Positions 7,482 to 16,850 of a DNA stretch of 64,000 nt are shown here, one piece after another. Location of the stretch: assembly GCA_016792845.1 (NCBI GenBank), contig JAEUKH010000031.1, positions 1-64,000 on the forward strand, written 5' to 3'. The notes below the pieces were generated by a model. It saw nothing but the letters and a program-made list of their open reading frames with translations. It ran no database searches and had not been told where the DNA came from. Made by a program: the position numbers and the translations under genes. Source of the DNA: Myxococcales bacterium. Lineage in GTDB: Bacteria > Myxococcota_A > Polyangia > Polyangiales > Ga0077539. Numbering within the stretch: the stretch's first letter is position 1; every line of letters begins with the position of its first letter.

Positions 7482-9584
7482 TCAGCTGAGCTGAACGTGA
7501 AAGATGCGCTGCCCCATGAGGAGGGCGTCGCCGTGGTTGAGCGCGCGGCTCCCGCGGATGCGAAGGTAGGTGCCGTTCGAGCTCTTGAGGTCGACCAACA
7601 TGACCTGCCCCCCGGCCGGCAAGATCTGGCAATGGATGCCCGAAACCCAGCCATCTTTGGGGAAGCGAAGGTCGCTGCGCGAGCGCCCGAGGGTCAACCC
7701 CGTCGGCGGAATGGGATAGGGGAACCCGCTCTTGTCGACGTCGCGCCCGACCACCAGTTGGAGGTACCCCACCGCCTCGGCCGAAGGCCTGAACTCGAAG
7801 CGCAGGATGATGCGCCCCATGCAGAACTGGTCGCCGTCTTGGAGCTCGATGTGCTGGCGCGCGGGCACCCGGGCGTAAACGCCGTTGCGCGAGCCCTCGT
7901 CGCGGACCCACGCCGCGCCGTTCTGAACGATGATCGTGGCGTGCCGTGACGAGAGGAGGTTGTCTTCGGCGAACATGCCGCCCGACTCGCGGCCGATGAG
8001 GTTCTCGCCTTCGTTCAGCGCGACCTCGCCCTGCTCGGTGCCGTCAAGCTGCGTGATCATCAAGCGCGGACGCCCCGTGCCGAGCGCCTGACGGGTCTCG
8101 GTGGGCGCTTCGTTGACCGGGGCGGCGGGGCCGTTCCACGGGCCGACGGTGCCGGGGCGGGCCATGGGAGGCGGCGCGGGTTGCTGCCAGGCCGCGGCGG
8201 CGTTCGCGTAGGCCGTCTCGGGGCGGTTTCGCGCGGCACCGAACGCGGGCGTCGCGCCCGACGGGGCGCCCAGGGGCGGCACCGCGGGGGGCATCCCAGG
8301 CTGCATGCCGGGCGGCACGACGGCGGGCGGCATCCCGGGCACGGAGGGCGGCACCGCGGGGCCCCCAAAGGCCGACGCGCGCTGAAAGGGGTTGGCCGCT
8401 CCGCCCGTGCCACCGAAGGGATCGCTCGGCGCCGACGCGAAGGGGTCGCTCGGCCCTGACGCGAAGGGGTCGCCCGAGGCGCCGAAGAGGTCAGCCCCGG
8501 GGGGCGGCACCGGCGGGGGCATGCCGGGCATCGCAGACCCTAGGGCCCCAGGACCCACCGGCGGGGGCATGCCGGGCATCGCAGACCCTAGGGCCCCAGG
8601 GCCCATCGGCGGAGGCATCGCGGGCAACGCACCCGGCGCGCCGCCAAAGCCCACCGGCGGAGGCATCGCGGGGGCCCCGGGTGACGCACCGAAGCCAGGG
8701 ATCGCAGGCGGCCCGGGCGGCGCCACCGCGGGCGGAGCACCCCCAGGGAGGGGCGGCAGGCCGAACATCGGCGGCCCCCCGGGAGCCGCACCCATCGCGA
8801 CCGGAGGGATCGACGGCGGCGCGCCCATCGGGCCGCCGAGGCCGCCGCCGATCGAGGGCGGCGCACCCATCGGGCCGAGGCCGCCGCCGATCGCGGGCGG
8901 CGCACCGGCGAGGCTCCCCATCGGCGGCATGGCCCCGAGGCCACCGCCCGGAGGCGGCGCCGCGGGCGCGGAGCCCGGGAGCGGAGGCAGACCCAAGAGC
9001 GCGGGAGGAGGCGCCCCCTGCGCCGGAGGCCCCGCGGCCGCGCCCGCCGCGCCCGGAGCGCCCAAGGGCGGAAGGCTCAAGAGCGCAGGCGCCGCGGGGC
9101 CAGAAGGCCCGCCCGCGAGCGGCGCGTTGGCGGCAAGGTTCGGCGCTGACAGCATCGGGATCGACGAGGCGAGGCCCCCGGTCGCGGCGCCGGTCGAGGC
9201 CCCGGGCATCGGGGCGAAGGGTGTCAGGCCCGCGGCCGAGCTCGCGCCCGCCATCGGAGCCCCCCCGAGCGAGGGCGGCGCGCCCATGCCGCCGAGACCC
9301 GGAGGGCCGCCCAAACCGGGTGGGCCCCCCAAGGGCGGAGGCCCCCCCAAGGGCGGAGGCCCGCCCCGCGCCGCCATCCCCCCGAGCGGCGGCGGACCGC
9401 CGAGGCCCGGAGGCCCGCCTAGACCCGCTGGCCCGCCGGGGCGTGCGCTCGCGCTCCCCGGCGCGGGGGCGGCGCCGAGCGACGGCGGCCCCGCGGGGCG
9501 GCTGCGCATGTCACCCCCGCAGCCGAGGCAGAAGCGAATGTCGGCAGGGTTCTCTTTGCCACAACGGGGGCAACTGACATTCAC
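7482..9584 (-). CDS. Zinc-ribbon, low-complexity, double-FHA protein
   Basis: This 700-residue protein begins at a GTG at 9584 with AGGAG seven bases upstream. Residues 5-22 form a zinc ribbon (CPRCG...CLGCG). About 400 residues of Pro/Gly/Ala-rich sequence follow, including three DPFAS/DPFGG motifs near residue 380 and a duplicated 16-residue unit. The C-terminus holds two FHA domains: the first (about 505-590) with the GRE-S...SSRHA...N-G core, the second (about 610-695) with LGRSRSDLRF, SGIHC and SSNGT. FHA domains bind phosphothreonine peptides, so the convergent kinase at 5548 is a plausible partner, and the divergent Clp-like ATPases at 9920 may be clients or cofactors. A cytoplasmic scaffold role is inferred. 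Confidence 0.85.
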   Translation of the reverse strand: MNVSCPRCGKENPADIRFCLGCGGDMRSRPAGPPSLGAAPAPGSASARPGGPAGLGGPPGLGGPPPLGGMAARGGPPPLGGPPPLGGPPGLGGPPGLGGMGAPPSLGGAPMAGASSAAGLTPFAPMPGASTGAATGGLASSIPMLSAPNLAANAPLAGGPSGPAAPALLSLPPLGAPGAAGAAAGPPAQGAPPPALLGLPPLPGSAPAAPPPGGGLGAMPPMGSLAGAPPAIGGGLGPMGAPPSIGGGLGGPMGAPPSIPPVAMGAAPGGPPMFGLPPLPGGAPPAVAPPGPPAIPGFGASPGAPAMPPPVGFGGAPGALPAMPPPMGPGALGSAMPGMPPPVGPGALGSAMPGMPPPVPPPGADLFGASGDPFASGPSDPFASAPSDPFGGTGGAANPFQRASAFGGPAVPPSVPGMPPAVVPPGMQPGMPPAVPPLGAPSGATPAFGAARNRPETAYANAAAAWQQPAPPPMARPGTVGPWNGPAAPVNEAPTETRQALGTGRPRLMITQLDGTEQGEVALNEGENLIGRESGGMFAEDNLLSSRHATIIVQNGAAWVRDEGSRNGVYARVPARQHIELQDGDQFCMGRIILRFEFRPSAEAVGYLQLVVGRDVDKSGFPYPIPPTGLTLGRSRSDLRFPKDGWVSGIHCQILPAGGQVMLVDLKSSNGTYLRIRGSRALNHGDALLMGQRIFHVQLS
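8512..8600. repeat. 48-bp tandem duplication inside the FHA gene
   Basis: Two nearly identical 48-bp units, the first from 8512 and the second from 8560, encode a Met/Pro/Gly-rich 16-residue repeat (core GPGALGSAM). Further weaker Gly/Pro repeats fill 8590-9440. This suggests slippage-driven expansion of the linker. Confidence 0.7.
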
Positions 9585-9919
9585 TGCAAACTCCTCTTTT
9601 GGGCCACGCGCGATGCACCAACGACTCTACAACCCATAACCCGGACCGGCGAGACTCCCATACCGCCAACGCCCATGTCTAGAGACCCGATGGGGCCCGG
9701 CGCCGAGACACGCCTTTGCCCGAAGCGCGCGCCGCAGAGGCACCCCGCGCCCGCGCGACGGCGCGCCGTGACCTGCGCCGACCATGCTACGCCCCGCGCC
9801 TCAGCCCCGCCAGCCTCGGCGCCCCTCGGCGGCAACGGGACACGCGGCGCCGACCCCTGTGCGATGCGCGTTGCCTTGTGGGGTCGAGAGGGGCGTATGG
9901 TCGTGGCCTTCATCGCGAC
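9585..9919. other. 335-bp divergent intergenic region
   Basis: This separates the leftward FHA gene from the rightward Clp-like pair. AGGAG for the FHA gene is visible on the minus strand at about 9591-9595. I see no convincing paired -35/-10 boxes, repeats or operator, and no clear ribosome binding site before the ATG at 9920. Confidence 0.4.
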
Positions 9920-12900
9920 ATGACAAATCCATTGACACTCCGGGTTGACACCGTGCTGCTCTCGCGGCGCCTCGCGAGCGGGCTGAGCCTCGTCTCGCCG
10001 GCCGCGACGCCCAGCTTGTCGGCCCTCGGCACCGAGGCCCAGGCGGTCGAAGACTGCGAGCTCTTTCTCACCGAGCACCTCAGCCGGGTGAGCCCCGAGG
10101 AGGTCGCGCGGCACGCGGTGGCGCCCGAGGCCGCGCTGCGCGAGGTGCGGGTGCTCTTGCCCCGCGAAGACCTGCCGCGGCGGGTGCGGGTGAAGGTGCC
10201 GATGACCGTCCACTGCCTCGTGGTGCCCGACCCCAAGGGGCTCTGGGTCACGGTGATCGCGCTCCAGCACACGGTCTATCTCCGCGCCGACGAAGACTTC
10301 GAGGCCACCGTCGCGCACGAGGTCGAGCGGCTCGTCGGGGCGCGCGAGCTCGGGGCCGACGAGTACCTTCAGCTCCTGCCTCCGCGGGGCATGGCCTTGC
10401 GCCCGAGCAGCCTTGAGGTCGAGCGCACCGAGCGCCTCCCGCCGGGCAAGGTCGCGAGCCTGCGGCGGAGCTTGAAAGAGCGGCAGCGCACCCGCGAGGC
10501 GACCGAGATCCTGGCCTCCGTCGCGCGCCCGCTCCACCTCGATCGGAGCCAGCGGGAGCCGCCCTTGACGGGCCGCGATCACGCGCTGCGACAGCTCGCG
10601 GGGCTCCTCGACGGGCGCCAGCGCTTCTCGGCGCTCGTCACCGGCCCGAGCCTCTCGGGGCGCTCGGCGCTGATCGCGCAGTGGTTCGCCCAGCGGCTCG
10701 GGCGCGACCCGAAGGCGCGGCTCTACCTCACCAACGGCGCGCAGCTCATCGCGGGCATGAGCGGGCTCGGCGAGTGGGAGGAGCGGCTCAAGCGGGTGAT
10801 GGAGGCCGCAGAATTTCTCGACGCGACCCTGTGGTTTGACAACCTCGGCGAGCTCTTCGCCGACGGGGGCGGCAGCGCGGTCGACATTCCGAGCGCGCTC
10901 AAGCCCTGGATCGAAGACGGCAGGGTGCGGGTGGTGGGCGAGCTCCGCGACGACCTCGTCGACCTGGCCGAACGAAGAAACGGCGCATTTCTCAACAGCT
11001 TCGCGCGGGTGAAGCTCGACGCCTTCAGCGCCGCCCAGACCGAGGACGCGTTGAAGGTGCGCATGGCTTGGGAGCGCGAGCGACCGAACAGCCGGCGGGC
11101 GCTGCTCAGCGACGCGGGGGTGGCCACGGTGATCGACCTGGCCGAGCGGTATCTGCCGTACCAGAGCTTCCCCGGGAAGGCGTTTCGGCTCTTCGAGGAG
11201 CTTCGCGCCTTGCACGAGACCCGCGAGACCCAGTCTGAGGCCGCGGGCGCCTCGCGGGTGACGCTCGGCCCCGACGACGTGCACGAGGGCTTCTCGATGC
11301 AGAGCGGCATCCCCGCGTTTCTCTTGAAAGAGCGCAGCGCCCTCGACCTCGACGCGGTGTGCGCCACCCTGGCCTCGCGGGTGATCGGCCAGCGCGACGC
11401 GGTGCGCAGGGTGGGCGAGGTGGTGTGCGTCGTGAAGGCCCGGCTCCAGCCCGTGGGCCGCCCCCTCGCGGTGCTCTTGTTTGTGGGCCCGACGGGGGTC
11501 GGCAAGACCGAGCTCGCGCGGGCCCTCGCGGCGCTGCTGTTCGGCCACGAAGACCGCCTTTTGCGCTTCGACATGAGCGAGTTCACCGACGCCGAGGCGG
11601 TCGATCGGCTCATCCGTGGCACCCAGGGCGCCGAGGGGCTCCTCACGCGCAAGGTGCGCGAGCAGCCCTTCGCGGTGCTGCTCCTCGACGAGGTCGAGAA
11701 GGCGCACCCGGCGGTCTTTGACCTCCTCTTGCAGGTGTTGGGCGAGGGTCGGCTCACCGACGGCAAGGGGCGCACGGCGTGGTTTCACAACACCATCGTG
11801 ATCATGACCTCGAACCTCGGCGTCTCGACGCTGCGCGAGCCCGTGGGCTTCGGCGCGCAGGGCGGCGCCGACGCGGCGGGTCACTTCGTGCGCGAGGTCG
11901 AGCGGAGCTTTCGCCCCGAGTTCGTCAACCGGCTCGACCGAGTGATCGCGTTCTCGCCGCTCTCTCACGACGAGATCCGCGCGGTGACCCGCATCGCCAT
12001 CGAGCGCATCGCCCGCCGCCGCGGCCTCGTCGCGAAGGGCACGAGCCTCACCGTCAGCGACGCCGCGATTCACGCCCTGGCCGCCGAGGGGCACTCTCCG
12101 CGCTACGGCGCCCGGGCCCTCAGGCGTCACCTCGAAGACGCCCTGGTGGTGCCCATCGCCCGCGGCATGAACGAGCACCGCGACCCGCGACAGAGCCTCG
12201 CGGCGATCACCGTGAGCCTCGCGCACGAGGCGCAGGCCGCCTCCGTCGCCGGGCAGATCGAGCGCGCGTTTGACACCCCGTCGCTGGCCATCCGCGCGCT
12301 CTACACGACGGGGGCCGAGCGGCGGCGACGCGACGCGACGCTGCGGGCGATCTCGCGGGTGCGGCGCGGGGTCGACGCGGCGTTCAAGCTCGGGCGCGTC
12401 GAAGCGCTCCGCGAGGAGCTCGAGTACATCGAGACCCAGCTCTCGCAGCCGACCGACGAGAGCGACCGCCGCACCTCGATCGAGATCGCGCAGCTCCAGT
12501 CGCGGCACCACCACCTCGCGGGCGTGTACGCGCAGCTCGTTCAGCCCCGCGACGAGATCAACGAGATCGAAGACCTGGCCATGGTGGCGACCTTCGAGGG
12601 CGCCCCGACCGAGGGCCTCGACGGCGAAGAGCGGCGCATCGAGCAGCGCTTCCGTCGGGCGCTCGTGTGGGCCCTTCTGGCCGCCGAGACGCGCCGCCAC
12701 GCGGTGACCTTTCTCGTCACCGACCTCGGCCCGACGCCGGCCTGGCAGCACTGGCTCGTGCCACTGATCGCCGCCGCCGAGGGCCGCCAATGGCGGGTCG
12801 CGGTTCACTTCGACGGCGACGCCTCGGGCGATGACCCCACGTGGCCCGCCGCGCGACGCTGGGGCCCGCCGCGAGAGGGCGCGACCCGCATCGCCGCGCT

Positions 12901-13345
12901 CGAAGACCCGCGCCGCGACCCGGGCTCGGTGCTGGTGACCGTCGAGGGCCCCGAGGCGGGGCTCTTGCTCGCGCCGCAGGCGGGCCGCCACACAGTGAAG
13001 CCGGTCGGAGGCGGCACGAGCGAGTACTTCGTCGAGATGCTCGGCATGACGAGCGCGCTCAGCGACGCGATGTGGGCCCATCGGGTGATGCTGCCGCCGG
13101 TGCCGAAGGCGCTCGAAGCGCTCCGTCGGAGCCCCATTTCGCTGCAAATTTCAGAGCGCGAGGTCGACGCCCCGAGCTGGTCAGAGGCCTTGCCCCTGCC
13201 CCGCGACGGCGCGCTCTTCGGGCTCCTCGAAGAGCTCACCCTGAGGGTGCTGTTGCCCTACGAGCGAGACCCGAACCTCGACCGCGACGCGCTCTTCGCC
13301 GGGCCCCTCGATCTGGCCTTCGCCACCGCCGGTGACGCGCCATGA
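9920..13345 (+). CDS. Clp-like double AAA+ ATPase with degenerate first ATPase site
   Basis: The 1141-residue protein has a unique N-terminal region of about 210 residues and then two AAA+ modules in ClpA/ClpB order. The first module (from about residue 215) has GPSLSGRS where Walker A should read GxxGxGKS/T, so the Lys is Arg; its Walker B is LWFDNLGEL, with Asn in place of the catalytic Glu. The second module (about 475-760) is intact: VIGQRDAV, GPTGVGKTEL (about 521-530), LLLDEVEKAHP, IMTSNLG and a Clp-type small domain with YGARALRR. A 350-residue C-terminal extension with coiled-coil pattern follows. It is not ClpV, which lies at 46032. Its stop overlaps the next start (ATGA). A disaggregase or remodelling role is inferred. 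Confidence 0.85.
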   Translation: MTNPLTLRVDTVLLSRRLASGLSLVSPAATPSLSALGTEAQAVEDCELFLTEHLSRVSPEEVARHAVAPEAALREVRVLLPREDLPRRVRVKVPMTVHCLVVPDPKGLWVTVIALQHTVYLRADEDFEATVAHEVERLVGARELGADEYLQLLPPRGMALRPSSLEVERTERLPPGKVASLRRSLKERQRTREATEILASVARPLHLDRSQREPPLTGRDHALRQLAGLLDGRQRFSALVTGPSLSGRSALIAQWFAQRLGRDPKARLYLTNGAQLIAGMSGLGEWEERLKRVMEAAEFLDATLWFDNLGELFADGGGSAVDIPSALKPWIEDGRVRVVGELRDDLVDLAERRNGAFLNSFARVKLDAFSAAQTEDALKVRMAWERERPNSRRALLSDAGVATVIDLAERYLPYQSFPGKAFRLFEELRALHETRETQSEAAGASRVTLGPDDVHEGFSMQSGIPAFLLKERSALDLDAVCATLASRVIGQRDAVRRVGEVVCVVKARLQPVGRPLAVLLFVGPTGVGKTELARALAALLFGHEDRLLRFDMSEFTDAEAVDRLIRGTQGAEGLLTRKVREQPFAVLLLDEVEKAHPAVFDLLLQVLGEGRLTDGKGRTAWFHNTIVIMTSNLGVSTLREPVGFGAQGGADAAGHFVREVERSFRPEFVNRLDRVIAFSPLSHDEIRAVTRIAIERIARRRGLVAKGTSLTVSDAAIHALAAEGHSPRYGARALRRHLEDALVVPIARGMNEHRDPRQSLAAITVSLAHEAQAASVAGQIERAFDTPSLAIRALYTTGAERRRRDATLRAISRVRRGVDAAFKLGRVEALREELEYIETQLSQPTDESDRRTSIEIAQLQSRHHHLAGVYAQLVQPRDEINEIEDLAMVATFEGAPTEGLDGEERRIEQRFRRALVWALLAAETRRHAVTFLVTDLGPTPAWQHWLVPLIAAAEGRQWRVAVHFDGDASGDDPTWPAARRWGPPREGATRIAALEDPRRDPGSVLVTVEGPEAGLLLAPQAGRHTVKPVGGGTSEYFVEMLGMTSALSDAMWAHRVMLPPVPKALEALRRSPISLQISEREVDAPSWSEALPLPRDGALFGLLEELTLRVLLPYERDPNLDRDALFAGPLDLAFATAGDAP

Positions 13346-16300
13346 ACATCACCGTCACAGTCTTTCAGTACCGCGCGGGCTTCGACAACCGCTGGATCAC
13401 CCTCGGCCTCGGCCCGCTCACCAAGACCGTCAGGGGCCTCTACGAGCCGAAGCTCCGCGAGGAGCTCATCAAGACGATGCGGCAGGCCATCGGGGGCCTC
13501 GCGCCGACCGAGATGCCGCGCTTCGAGCTGATTCGAGGGCGCCGCGTCGAGACCGTGAAGGTCGAGCTGAGCCTCAAGGGGCCCGGCGGGCGGAGAAAAT
13601 TCTCGCTGAAGCTGCCCCTCATCGTGGAGTCACGGTGGATGGGCGAAGACGCGCGGCTCACCCTCGCGTACCACCCCCTGCGGCAAGACGATTGGTTCGC
13701 CGTCGAGGCCGGCGAAGACCTCGCGGCGCTCGCGGTGACGGCGCTCCAAGACGCCTGGGCCGAGCTCGACGATGAGAGCCTCAAGGCCCTCGAACTGAGC
13801 GGCAAATTCTCTCTCCGCGCGGTGGCCTTCTCGGCCACCTCGAAGAGCCTCCTCGACCAGCTCCCGAAGCGCCCTCGGGGCCTGTGGGACGACCTCCGCG
13901 ACGCCCGCCGCGACGCCCAGGAGCGCGAGAAGATCGCCCGCCGCGGCGGCTACCGCATCTTGCCCTCGATCGGCGAAAACCTCACCCGCCGCGCCCTCGA
14001 CGGCGGCCTCTTCGCGGGCTCTCCGCGGCTCCCGCTGCGCGAGCAGCTCCGCATGTTGCTCTGCGGCTCGAACCGCAGCAGCACCGCGGTGATCGGCCCG
14101 TCGGGCGTCGGCAAGAGCGTCGCCTTGGCGCAGTGGGTGGCCGACCTCGCCGAGGCCGACGGGTACAGCAGCCACCACAACGGCGACCGGATCCACCAGG
14201 TCTGGCGCATCGCGGGCAAGCGCCTCATCGCGGGCATGTCGTACCTCGGCGACTGGGAGAAGCGCTGCCTCGAAGTGCTCGACGACGTGCGCGCCAAGCG
14301 CTGCATTTTGTACGTCGAAGACCTGCACCAGTGGGGGCGCATCGGGCGCTCGCGCGACAGCGACCGCAACCTCGCCGAGTTCTTTCGCGGGCCCGTAGCG
14401 CGGCGCGAGCTCGTGCTCGTCACCGAGGCGACCCCCGAACAGTGGCGCCAGCTCGAAGAAGACGCCCCGGCCCTGGCGGCCTTGGTGACGCGGGTGACGC
14501 TGCACCCCGCCTCGCCCGTCGAGACCCTGCGCATGGCCCTGGCGGCCTCGCGCCGCCTCGAAGACACCATGCCCGTTCGCTTCGAGTATGCGGCGCTCCA
14601 GACGGCCCTCGAGCTCGGTCAGAGTCTCATCCCCAACCGGGCCCTGCCGGGCAAGGTGCTCGACCTCATCGAGGCCCTCGCGCGCAACGTCAAACCGCTG
14701 AAATCACAGAACAAAGAGGCCGAAGCCGGAGACCCCGAGCGCGGCGAGGTCGCCGAGATCGACGACGCCGCGGTGTACGCGCTCTTCTCGCGCCGCACGG
14801 GCCTCTCGGTCGAGTTTCTCTTGCAGCGCAAGGCCCTCAGCCACGAGGCCCTCGCGGCCGAGCTCTCGGCCCGGGTGATGGGCCAGCCCGAGGCCGTCGA
14901 CGCGGCGGCGAACCTCATCCTGCGCATTCGCGCCAACCTCGTCGACGCGCGGCGCCCCTACGGCGTGATGCTGTTCACCGGCCCCACGGGCACGGGCAAG
15001 ACCGAGCTCGCCCGCACCCTCGCCGCGGCGCTCTACGGCAGCGAGCAACGCCTGCTCCGCTTCGACATGGGCGAGTACGCGACCCACGACGCGGCCGCGC
15101 GCCTCGTCGGCGACCGGTGGACGCCCGAGGGGCTCTTGACCCGCAGCATCGCGCAGCAGCCCTTCAGCGTGGTGCTCTTCGACGAGATCGAGAAGGCCCA
15201 CCCGCAGGTTCACAACCTCTTGTTGCAGCTCCTCGACGAGGGTCGCCTCACCGACGCGTCGGGCAACACCGTGAGCTTCACCCACGCGGTGGTCATCATG
15301 ACCTCGAACCTCGGGGCGCGCCCCAAGGCCCTCGCGGGCTTCACCGACGACCCCGTCGCGAGCGGCAGCGAGGTGATGCGAGCGGTGCGCGCGTTCTTCG
15401 CCCCCGAGCTCTTCAACCGCATCGACAACGTCGTGTCGTTCGCGCCGCTGACCCGCGCGACGGCCCTCAGCGTCGCGCACAAGGAGCTCACCCGGCTCAC
15501 CGGCCGACGCGGCCTCGTCGACCGCCAGGTGTTCGTGACCGCCGCGCCGCAGGTGCTCGAGCGCATCGTCGACGCGGCCTTTCGCACCGCCGACGGCGCC
15601 CGCTCGCTCAAGCGGTACGTCGAAGACCAGCTCGGGTCGCGGCTCACCGAGCACCTCGTCGAGGCCCCGCCGTCTGAGCTCCAGCTCGTGCGGATCGTCT
15701 TGAAGGAGGGCGCCTTCGCGCTCGATGTGGCGGCGCTCCGAGAGGCCGAGAACGCCGTCGGCGAGATGGCCCTTGAGGGGCTCCCGAGCGCGCCGCGGGA
15801 GACCCTCGACGAGGCCCTGGTCGAGAGCGCCCAGGCCCTCGAAGCCCTCGTGGAGAGCGAAGACCTCAGCCGGGTCAGCGACGCCATCCGTGAGAGCCTC
15901 GGCGCACTCCGAGACGGCCACGAGACCGCCACCGAGGCGCTGTACACCTACGACGCGCTGCGGGCGAAATTCCGCGCCACCGTCGACGCCTTGGGCGCCC
16001 TCGCCGAGCGGGTCAAGGCGGCCGAAGACTACGACCTCGTCGGCCTCGAAATCGAGCAGCGGACGCGCAAGAGCTCGACCCCCTTCGACTGGGACAAGAC
16101 CGGCCCCACGGGCCACTTCAGGGTCTTCGACCGCCGCACCTTCGGCCACCAGCGGCGGCCTTTGCGGAGCGAGATTCTGAGCGCCCTCGCGCAGAGCTGG
16201 AGCCTCCGTCGCGCGCTGCCGCGGGTGCGCGACCGCGGCGAGCACTTCGTCACCGTCGCCCTCGAACGCGCGAACCCGCCCGATTTTCAGGCGCCCGCGT

Positions 16301-16842
16301 CGATGGGCCCGGGGCTCTACGAGCAGCTCGTCGAGTCGTTCATGAACGCTGAGGGCGTCAACCTGGTCGACGCCGCGTGGCAGCACCGCGAGGGCCTCGT
16401 CGAGAGCGAAGCGAACCCGGGCCTTGAGACCCTCGCCAAGAGCCAGCGCCTCGTGCTGCGCCTCTCTGGGCTCGGGGTCTTCGACGCGATGCGCCTCGAC
16501 ACGGGCATGCACGTCTGGCAAAGCCTCGGATTCGCACCAGAAATCGTCAGGGTCGAGGTCGCCCGGGTGCTCGACCCTCGCGCCGCTCCGAGCCGCACGG
16601 TGCTCGAACAGCAGCGCGAAGCGCGGGCCCGACGTGACGCCCAGGAGGGCCCCTCGATGCTGTCAGACATGCTGCCCGTGGTGCGCAGCACGCGCTTCGA
16701 CCCGCCGCAGCGCAGCGGGAGTTCGAGCCCCATCGAGGTCGAAGACTTCGCCACGGGGCTCGTGTACCGCGGCACGGCCCAACGGCTGAGCGACCCGTGG
16801 GCCGAGCTCGGGGCCATCCGCATGTCGCGCCAGGGGCCTTGA
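13342..16842 (+). CDS. Clp-like double AAA+ ATPase, partner of the preceding gene
   Basis: This 1166-residue protein is a diverged paralogue of the previous product, in the same order: unique N-terminal 210 residues, first AAA+ module, second AAA+ module, long C-terminal extension. Here the first Walker A is intact (GPSGVGKSVAL, about residue 252-262) and Walker B is acidic (LYVEDLH). The shared phrase LIAGMS.LG.WE in both first modules shows the pair arose by duplication. The second module has VMGQPEAV, GPTGTGKTEL (about 549-558), LFDEIEKAHP and IMTSNLG. The four-base overlap with the upstream gene implies matched expression, so a mixed complex is plausible. No ClpP-binding IGF/L loop was identified. 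Confidence 0.85.
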   Translation: MNITVTVFQYRAGFDNRWITLGLGPLTKTVRGLYEPKLREELIKTMRQAIGGLAPTEMPRFELIRGRRVETVKVELSLKGPGGRRKFSLKLPLIVESRWMGEDARLTLAYHPLRQDDWFAVEAGEDLAALAVTALQDAWAELDDESLKALELSGKFSLRAVAFSATSKSLLDQLPKRPRGLWDDLRDARRDAQEREKIARRGGYRILPSIGENLTRRALDGGLFAGSPRLPLREQLRMLLCGSNRSSTAVIGPSGVGKSVALAQWVADLAEADGYSSHHNGDRIHQVWRIAGKRLIAGMSYLGDWEKRCLEVLDDVRAKRCILYVEDLHQWGRIGRSRDSDRNLAEFFRGPVARRELVLVTEATPEQWRQLEEDAPALAALVTRVTLHPASPVETLRMALAASRRLEDTMPVRFEYAALQTALELGQSLIPNRALPGKVLDLIEALARNVKPLKSQNKEAEAGDPERGEVAEIDDAAVYALFSRRTGLSVEFLLQRKALSHEALAAELSARVMGQPEAVDAAANLILRIRANLVDARRPYGVMLFTGPTGTGKTELARTLAAALYGSEQRLLRFDMGEYATHDAAARLVGDRWTPEGLLTRSIAQQPFSVVLFDEIEKAHPQVHNLLLQLLDEGRLTDASGNTVSFTHAVVIMTSNLGARPKALAGFTDDPVASGSEVMRAVRAFFAPELFNRIDNVVSFAPLTRATALSVAHKELTRLTGRRGLVDRQVFVTAAPQVLERIVDAAFRTADGARSLKRYVEDQLGSRLTEHLVEAPPSELQLVRIVLKEGAFALDVAALREAENAVGEMALEGLPSAPRETLDEALVESAQALEALVESEDLSRVSDAIRESLGALRDGHETATEALYTYDALRAKFRATVDALGALAERVKAAEDYDLVGLEIEQRTRKSSTPFDWDKTGPTGHFRVFDRRTFGHQRRPLRSEILSALAQSWSLRRALPRVRDRGEHFVTVALERANPPDFQAPASMGPGLYEQLVESFMNAEGVNLVDAAWQHREGLVESEANPGLETLAKSQRLVLRLSGLGVFDAMRLDTGMHVWQSLGFAPEIVRVEVARVLDPRAAPSRTVLEQQREARARRDAQEGPSMLSDMLPVVRSTRFDPPQRSGSSSPIEVEDFATGLVYRGTAQRLSDPWAELGAIRMSRQGP

Positions 16843-16850
16843 GGGCGAGC

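Noticed and set aside
9581..13147. Very long open frame on the minus strand opposite the first Clp-like gene (likewise 14704-16521, 30677-32266 and, on the plus strand, 31789-33747).
   Set aside because: These mirror frames arise from GC-rich third positions. Their products are Arg/His/Ala/Gly-rich with no domain, and the opposite strand encodes a clear protein family.
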